A stretch of DNA of 64,000 bases from Branchinecta lynchi (Eukaryota; Arthropoda; Branchiopoda; Anostraca; Branchinectidae): positions 10,644,518-10,708,517 of the forward strand of contig JAKZAP010000022.1 in NCBI GenBank assembly GCA_023053575.1. The letters are read 5' to 3'. Of the stretch, positions 58,217-64,000 are shown piece after piece. Position numbers and translations under genes: made by a program. Numbering within the stretch: position 1 is the first letter of the stretch; each line of letters starts with the position of its first letter. The notes beneath the pieces are model-generated. The model made no database searches. It was not told the origin of the DNA and saw only the letters and a list, made by a program, of their open reading frames with translations.

Positions 58217-58229
58217 CAATCTGATCCAT
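58217..58229 (-). CDS. PXN: Paxillin coding exon 1 (start codon, 13 nt)
   Basis: On the minus strand ATGGATCAGATTG is followed by the strong donor GTAAGT (58216-58211). It encodes M-D-Q-I plus the first base of a codon. Joined to exon 2 it reads MDQIDALLADL, close to the vertebrate paxillin start MDDLDALLADL, which is also split by an intron at the same Asp codon. A pyrimidine-rich stretch ending TTTGCAG just upstream (58282-58290) could be an acceptor, so this may be the second transcribed exon, preceded by 5' UTR exons. The identification rests on the phase-perfect join and the LD1 match. Confidence 0.8.
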
Positions 58230-59300
58230 GTCTTTTTTAATCCTTTGCCAAGCCCAAACCTCTTGACAACCTTTTCAGTTACTGCAAATCCAAGGGAAAA
58301 AAATGGCGAAGCCAAAAACACTCTTCTTGCGTTGTCTGACTCTTGAGTGTTTCCTCTGAAGCACCACCACAATACAACAGCAGTACCACAAAACCACTCC
58401 AACTGATGGTCTACAGTCTTCACAGCATCACTGGGCCTAGATCAGCCAAGATCACAGCCTCAGCAAAATCCCTGAAGACAAATAAACAACAACACCCACA
58501 AAATTCAAAAATTCACTGCTTCGTCTTATCTTCTATCTCTTCTGCGATGGCTACTGTTCTCGAAATCAACCGTTCCAGAAGATTTGGCATTTCGAAACGA
58601 GATGGCACTCGCTGTGCAAATGTATGTTAGATCAGCGCTAGATCGTATCAGGGATCGCATAATGTTTAATTTCCTCAAATATATTGCTAAATGATTATAA
58701 ATGCTAGTGGCACGTTGACATAACGGTTTTTCTCTGACATTTCCTTTGATAATTGATTCACATAACTGTCTGAACTTCAAAGATAAGAAAACCTGACCAA
58801 GAATCCCTCAACGCCATCTGTGTATCCTCAGTTGCAGTCGGACAGCCAGCCGTCATCGAAATCTCGCCCACATTCAAAATCTGGTCAGGATGCGTGTTCT
58901 TAACTGAGTTGAATACACAGCTTAATCATCTAAGCTGTGGTTGAATATGACATGGATGGCACAACTCTGTTGATGATTTTTTTTTTGCTCAGGCCGAGCT
59001 GCTCTGGATATTAGGTAACTCGGTGGGTGGTGCTGTTTACCACAAATATTGGGCATTTCTGATTACAGTCTAGTAGTAGTAAGGACGGTACTTGTTTGTA
59101 TAAAAAGACCTGGAATCTAGATACTTTTTGATAACCATGCTTAAATGCTGGGTATGCTGGCATTTGTGTGCACAGTACTCAAGCAGTAATCCCCAGAAGG
59201 GTACATTACAATAGAGATTCGGTTGATTGGACAAAATATTATTTTATTTTGGCTTTGCAAGTGTTGTTTGTGGAATTTATGCAGGGAAGGACTGAATATG
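58230..59300 (-). promoter_or_regulatory. Region upstream of paxillin exon 1 (5' UTR and presumed promoter side)
   Basis: On the minus strand this is upstream of the start codon. A possible acceptor (GGATTTGCAG, 58282-58291) suggests part of it is intron. No TATA box or initiator can be named with confidence. Confidence 0.3.
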
Positions 59301-59309
59301 GAGAAATCA

Positions 59310-59705
59310 GTGAATGTGTCAGAAAGCTCAGTTAATACAGCATTAATTCAGCATAAAACTCAGCGAATAAATTCAGCAAAGAATTTTAATTTTATGCTGA
59401 ATTTTCAAGAAGAAACTGGGGAGCACAGCGATTTTCCTAGTAACTTCCTATAATCTTTTTTCTTTCTAAGACAAATTGCCAAACAAAATTTTCGTAATGT
59501 TATCTAGGTCAGATTCCCGTCCGAGCGGCAACAAACTTTACGGAGCATACTTTGCGAAAAAAGTAGTCCTCTATATAGCTAATTATTTTTTTCTTCTTCT
59601 TCCCAACTTTTTTCGGTATTCTAGAAGTGTCAGAGAAGAAATAAAGGTATCAGCTTTCGGACAAAAATAAATAAATATGCAGCATTTACAGCACTAAAAA
59701 GCTTC
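59310..59705 (+). repeat. Family E repeat with an inserted family F piece
   Basis: Reverse-complement partner of 8440-8850. About 105 bp at 59466-59570 is absent there and matches 48221-48330 (AATTGCCA.ACAAAA.TTTC, CGTC.GAGCG..AACAAACT). Confidence 0.6.
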
Positions 59706-60839
59706 TGGACACATTCAAACTAAAGTTGGATGACTGAACTAAAGTTGGATGAGTTATTGAATCTGGTCACAAATCAGAACCAAGGAATCTGATTAATGAC
59801 CGAATTATGAAATGGACTGACCAAATGCGATAGAACAGATATGAACTTGAGAAAAACCCTGTGAATTACCGAATTCGCTAACGAATGAAACCTTATAAAC
59901 AGGTTCAGTCACCAAATTTATGAAGGAAGGACCGAATGCGGTGAAATCGATGCTGACTGAACATAAGTTGGATGAATTAGCAAATTCGATAAAGAGAGTG
60001 GAACCAATAAACACATTAAATCACCCAATTTGGGAATGCGGGGACAGACAATCTTATGAAAAGGGCATCACGGCTTTGCAGCAATGCCCGTTTTAACGAA
60101 TTTTGCACCTTCGTCGAAATTTTTACCGAATGCCCAAAACGTAAGAGGGGCGCTGTGCAGCCCTCCCCCCCCCCCCCCCTTCGGACGCCTCTGCCAGCAG
60201 GCAGGAGCCAAATAATAGGAGGTACAAATATAATATGTATGAGCAGAGACGTTAATAGCAAAATGTTGGGGGGGGGGGCAAGGTATTTACAGACTGGCTG
60301 GTCATTTTAACAGACGGGTTTGCAGAAAAACAAGTGTTTTAATTGAAGATCTACTTATTTTCGAAAAAACAACTGTTTTAAGAAAAATCGTTTGTGGTGC
60401 AAATGGGTATTTCTTACAGACTAGCTGACAACATTGGGGGGTGGGCATCCCCGCTCCCCCCCCCCATATTTGATGCCCCTGTGTATGAGCATACTCCTGT
60501 CCCAGCGTTGGAGCATGGATGGCTGCCAAAATAGGCTTAGACCCTTAGTGAACAGTAATAAATTGACTAATCTTGCCTAAATCCAGCAAACTTTTGGAAA
60601 GGCTTCATCAGATGTTGAGTAGCATTCCGAGTTTGGTATAGTTTATGTCATGTACTGTTATGTTTAGTAGTTATGATATATTGTACTGCAAATGTTATTT
60701 CTTTTTAAAGTTCCATGCTAGTGGGTTAACAGCACAGTTTGCTGGACCACCTCTGTCAGAGTGCCAAATCAATATGTAGGCTAGCTTAGGTCCCATACCA
60801 AATGCTGGACCTTGTCAAACATCAATTCTTAGTGGTACA
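59706..60839. other. Mostly unassigned
   Basis: Loosely repeated AAGTTGGATGA and CCGAATT.. strings at 59720-60010; G/C runs at about 60160, 60268 and 60435. No gene seen. Confidence 0.45.
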
Positions 60840-61054
60840 GTAGAGGTATGCTTATTTGAGCGTTTTTTTTACTTTGGACTTTGCCATTTCTATGCACTTG
60901 CTGTGACTAAGTCAACTATGAGTTAGCCAAAGTAGGTAAGTAAGGGCCTCTGAAAAAACTTGAATAGATATTTTGATATTCCTTCTACCATTTAGCCCAA
61001 AACTGCACTGTGCAGAATTAAATAACTGTTCAAATAAACATACCTCTACTTTAG
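60840..61054 (+). mobile_element. TA-flanked MITE (family J), second copy
   Basis: CAGTAGAGGTATGCTTATTTGA ... inverted at TTCAAATAAACATACCTCTA, flanked by TA. Interior matches 17657-17911 reversed. Confidence 0.75.
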
Positions 61055-61394
61055 ATGGGACGGATTCATTTTGATCTAGACTAGGCTATGTCTACCATTT
61101 GGTTCTTCCATCAGCTGATCCTGGACATATGCCTACTTCCTGTGATAAAAGGCAAGTGACGGTGAGTCTTCTAACACTCTAATAAGACTGTATTGTGTGG
61201 TTTGCAGGTAGTTGCAGGCATGCAGGTGTCTTCTGTTTTGAGATTTCTTAAACTACTTCCTTTCCCCTTCCAAACTTTTCTGGGAATTTTCCTGAGCAGG
61301 GGGATCTACTAGGTCTGCTCAGATTTACTAGTTCCGTAAACAGTTGGGCACCCGACTTTTTTTTAGAACATGAATCCCTGTGTCATGATTATCT

Positions 61395-61475
61395 CCCAAA
61401 AGGGAAATCTGATTCAAATAAACTTGGTAGATCTTCGAAAAAGGAGATCTGATTCAAATAAACTTGGTAGATGGC
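61395..61475 (+). repeat. 42-bp tandem duplication
   Basis: ATCTGATTCAAATAAACTTG and GTAGAT occur twice, 42 bp apart. Confidence 0.75.
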
Positions 61476-61499
61476 AAGAGCACTTGCTCCTATTTTAAT

Positions 61500-61882
61500 C
61501 GATGAGCTTTTTGTTTCGGATTTTTGGTATCTCTGTGCATGGAATATTTAGCGACTATAACGGTATATGATTGCCGAAAAATACATCTTTTTTTGGTCCC
61601 ATGCAATAGCGGGTTGTCTTCAGAAGTGGCCTTACAATGTCTTTTTGGGGCCGTGGATCTGGAGATGACTTCCCAGCATTTAACCACGCCGCATATTTGT
61701 TTTAATTTTTCGCGAGAATAACAGTTTTTCCGCGAAGCTCTGCTAGAGTCGGCAAGCGTTAACAAACAAATCTCAATTCCACGAGGCAAGTATGAGTAGG
61801 CTATTTTTGGAAAACAGTATTGCCGGACCGTTTCATCGTGAAAAACCTATTTCTAGTAAGAGCCGTACTTTAACGAGGAGAC
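61500..61882 (+). repeat. Family K repeat, copy 3 (diverged)
   Basis: Keeps GGCAAG.GTTAACAA, CGAGGCAAGTA and TTTCTAGTAAGAGCCGTACTTTAA. Confidence 0.55.
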
Positions 61883-61973
61883 GAATGACAATTCTTCTTG
61901 GCCGTTAAAATTCAACTTTACGTTGATTGCATAGTTGACTGGGATGAATCGAACGCTCACAGTTATGAAGCGT

Positions 61974-62235
61974 TTACACGGACAAGAAAGGAATTCCGGT
62001 GGACTTCAAACGATTCCGTTCGTGAAGACGACTAGAAAAAAAGTCTAGTGGGACGAGAATTCTTTCATAATAAAAGGAATTCCGGCCTACTAGAAAGGAA
62101 TCTCGTCACCGGCGCTGGTAAAAAGACTAGAACAAGTCTAGCTAGCTTTTGAGAGCAGCAGTCATCAGTACTGATGTCATAAATGCTCTCAAAACGTTTT
62201 TTTTTTTATTGGCTAGTGAATTTATTTTTGTCAGA
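61974..62235 (+). mobile_element. Family G element, 3'-truncated copy
   Basis: Matches 47334-47600 (GCGTTTACACGGACAAGAAA, GAGAGCAGC.TCATCAGTACT) and then stops. Confidence 0.7.
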
Positions 62236-62399
62236 TTTTCTGGTTTGTGGAATTATGCCTTGGACAGACGATCAGAGTCGTGCGGTCGGAGACCGGAATT
62301 CCTGCCATGATTTTCAGAATCATCACTTCCATACGGAAAAGTTGAGATTTATTCATCTTTATGATTGCAGCATTAACATAACTTTCCAATAAAACGTCA

Positions 62400-62778
62400 A
62401 AACGAAGATTTCGGTTTACTTTTAACAAACCTTACGGTTTTGGCCAGATTCCGTGTGAACTACTTGTCCGGCGAAAAAATGCTTTTCATATTTATGGCCA
62501 GCATGTCTTCTTACCCCTAAATCGACTATATCATTAGCTGTTTTAAAAAAATGTGTTAACCCCTTAATTTGAAACCTCTCCCCCACCCCTAAATCTTGAG
62601 CTACAGAGCCTGTCTACGAACTCGGCCTCTCCCTTGACCCAAAGAGTCCTCACACCAGGTTTCATCAAAACGTCTTGTTCCCTTCGAGAGTTATCGTGCT
62701 TACAGACCGACAGACAGACGGACAACTTTTGCGATGTCATAGGTATTTCTCCACTTACGTTTTAGGATCCCAAAAACT
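62400..62778 (+). mobile_element. Family A right half
   Basis: One core unit and the complete right end to TTAGGATCCCAAAAAC; family B begins 20 bp further on. Confidence 0.8.
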
Positions 62779-62797
62779 TAGTTCGGTAGCTAGTTCT

Positions 62798-64000
62798 TAT
62801 GGCACTTGTCCTTCGGCCAAGTGCCATATAGCGATCGCAATTTCTGTCCTTCCGTCGGTCGTTCAGTCTGTCTGTCCCGGTTTTGCTAGTTCGGGCACTG
62901 CCAGATAAGCTAGGACGATCAAAGCCCTAGCCCTAGATACGTCATTGACATACCCGGACCGGATCCGTTCACTGTGGGGGGGGGGGGGTCCAAATTTCTA
63001 GTGATCCCCCAAGTTCGGTACTTCCTGGTGTGCTAGGACGACGAAACTTGGCAGGCGTGTAAGAGACCCGAACAGATTGACTTGAGAATTGTCGTTTCTC
63101 CGATCCGACCATGCGGGGGAGGAGTGAGGGGGAATCCGGAAGTGAGGTTTATTAACTTTCGATCGGGTGATCGGATCTTAATGAAACTTGATATATGGAC
63201 CTCGTGTCTCAGATGCTCCATTTTAAGTCCGGACAGGATCCGGTGATATTGGGGGGAGCCGGAGGGGGAACTTGAAATCTTGGAAAACGGTTAGAGTGGA
63301 GGGTTCGGGATGAAACTTGGTGGGAAGAACAAGCTCAAGTCCTACTTACGTGAATGACATAACCGGAATGATCCGGTCACTGTGGGAGAGTTGGGGGGGG
63401 GGAGGGGTCCGAGTTTCTATTGATCCCACGAGTTTGGTGCTTCCTGATGTGCTAGGACGATGAAGCTTGGCAGGCTTGTCAAGTACCCGAGTAGATTGAC
63501 TTGAAAATGTCGTTTTCCCCGATCCGACCATCGTGGGGGGAGTCTAGGGATGGGGAATCCGGAATCTAGTGGCAAGCTCAGCTATTGAACGGGTTATCCG
63601 ATATAAATGAAACTTGAAATTTAAATACCTCATGCCTCAGATGTCCCATTGTAAATCTGGACCTGGACCGCTTAGAGTGGAGGGATCGGGATGAAACTTG
63701 GTTGGAAGAACAAGCACGTCATCAATATAATAGTACGGAATTCGGATAATATGGGGGATTTGGTGGGTGGTCCTTATTTCTAGTGATCGTGCTAGTTTGG
63801 TACTTCTTGATGTGTTAGGACGATGAAACTTGGTAGGGGTGTAAGGGACCCGAACAGATTGACTTGAGAATAGTCGTTTCCTCGATCCGACCATCGTTGG
63901 AGGAGTGGAGGGATTGTGGATCCGCAATCTAGTGGCACGTGCAACTTTTTAATGGGTGATTGGATTTGAGTGAAACTTGGCAAGTGGAAAGAGCTATCGA
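62798..64000 (+). mobile_element. Family B element, cut by the window edge
   Basis: Starts with the hairpin TATGGCACTTGTCCTTCGG CCAAGTGCCATATA, then units with GATGAAACTTGG, GATCCGACCATCGTGGGG and G runs, about 380 bp apart. Confidence 0.8.

Larger units (their letters stand above)
9546..58229 (-). other. PXN: Paxillin-family gene, 5' part (coding exons 1-5; 3' part off the left edge)
   Basis: Paxillin is a focal-adhesion scaffold. Its N-terminal LD motifs (LDxLLxxL) bind FAK, vinculin and related proteins, and its C-terminal LIM domains target it to adhesions. Five minus-strand exons, each with AG acceptor and GT donor, join in frame with phases 1, 0, 1, 2, 0 and give 117 residues with LD motifs at about residues 4-11, 56-63 and 106-113. 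Introns are about 36.0, 4.0, 5.3 and 3.0 kb; the fifth exceeds 9.5 kb. The N-terminal region is much shorter than in vertebrate paxillin, where LD4 lies near residue 265, and no LD3 motif was seen. Tyrosines at residues 33, 41 and 78 are possible phosphosites. Paxillin, Hic-5 and leupaxin cannot be separated without the LIM part. The gene model is inferred from splice signals and motif recognition. Confidence 0.9.

Overview
The window is nuclear DNA of an invertebrate animal with large introns and a heavy load of transposons. I cannot assign a phylum. The main result is a split paxillin-family gene on the minus strand. Five short coding exons at 58217-58229, 22110-22210, 18038-18134, 12659-12704 and 9546-9639 have canonical splice sites and matching phases. 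Joined, they encode the first 117 residues of a paxillin-like adaptor with LD1-, LD2- and LD4-type motifs. The LIM-domain exons are not seen and must lie beyond position 1. Intron 1 is about 36 kb, and introns 2 to 4 are 3 to 5 kb.

Almost everything else is repeat DNA inside those introns. The most complete mobile element is a CR1/L2-like LINE on the plus strand (about 23.7-28.46 kb), antisense to paxillin. Its ORF2 has intact endonuclease and reverse transcriptase motifs. Its ORF1 starts with a PWWP chromatin-reader domain of the HDGF/LEDGF type, followed by a coiled coil and the usual LINE ORF1 RNA-binding region. A dead-on-arrival 3' end of the same LINE lies at 8925-9118. Three other LINE fragments of different families are at 13098-13660, 29915-30625 and 40199-40936.

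The most abundant repeat, called family A here, has about 12 copies or parts. It has fixed ends centred on a GGGATCCC palindrome and a core of ~137-bp tandem units. Families B (42066-43493, 62798-64000, 16850-17075) and C (5870-6720) are other tandem-core repeats. A, B and C share a GATGAAACTTGG-like box. Several DNA transposon relics can be defined by their target duplications: five short G-rich hAT MITEs, two hAT elements carrying CAGTGTTGCC-type ends, and two TA-flanked MITEs. There are also fold-back elements and minisatellites.

Layout: 1-9.5 kb is intron 5 (family A, C, fold-backs); 9.5-22.2 kb holds exons 5 to 2 with MITE-rich introns; 22.2-58.2 kb is intron 1 (LINE, family A, B, hAT elements); 58.2-64 kb is exon 1, the presumed promoter side, and more repeats. 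No rRNA gene, convincing tRNA gene, CRISPR array or bacterial-type operon was seen.
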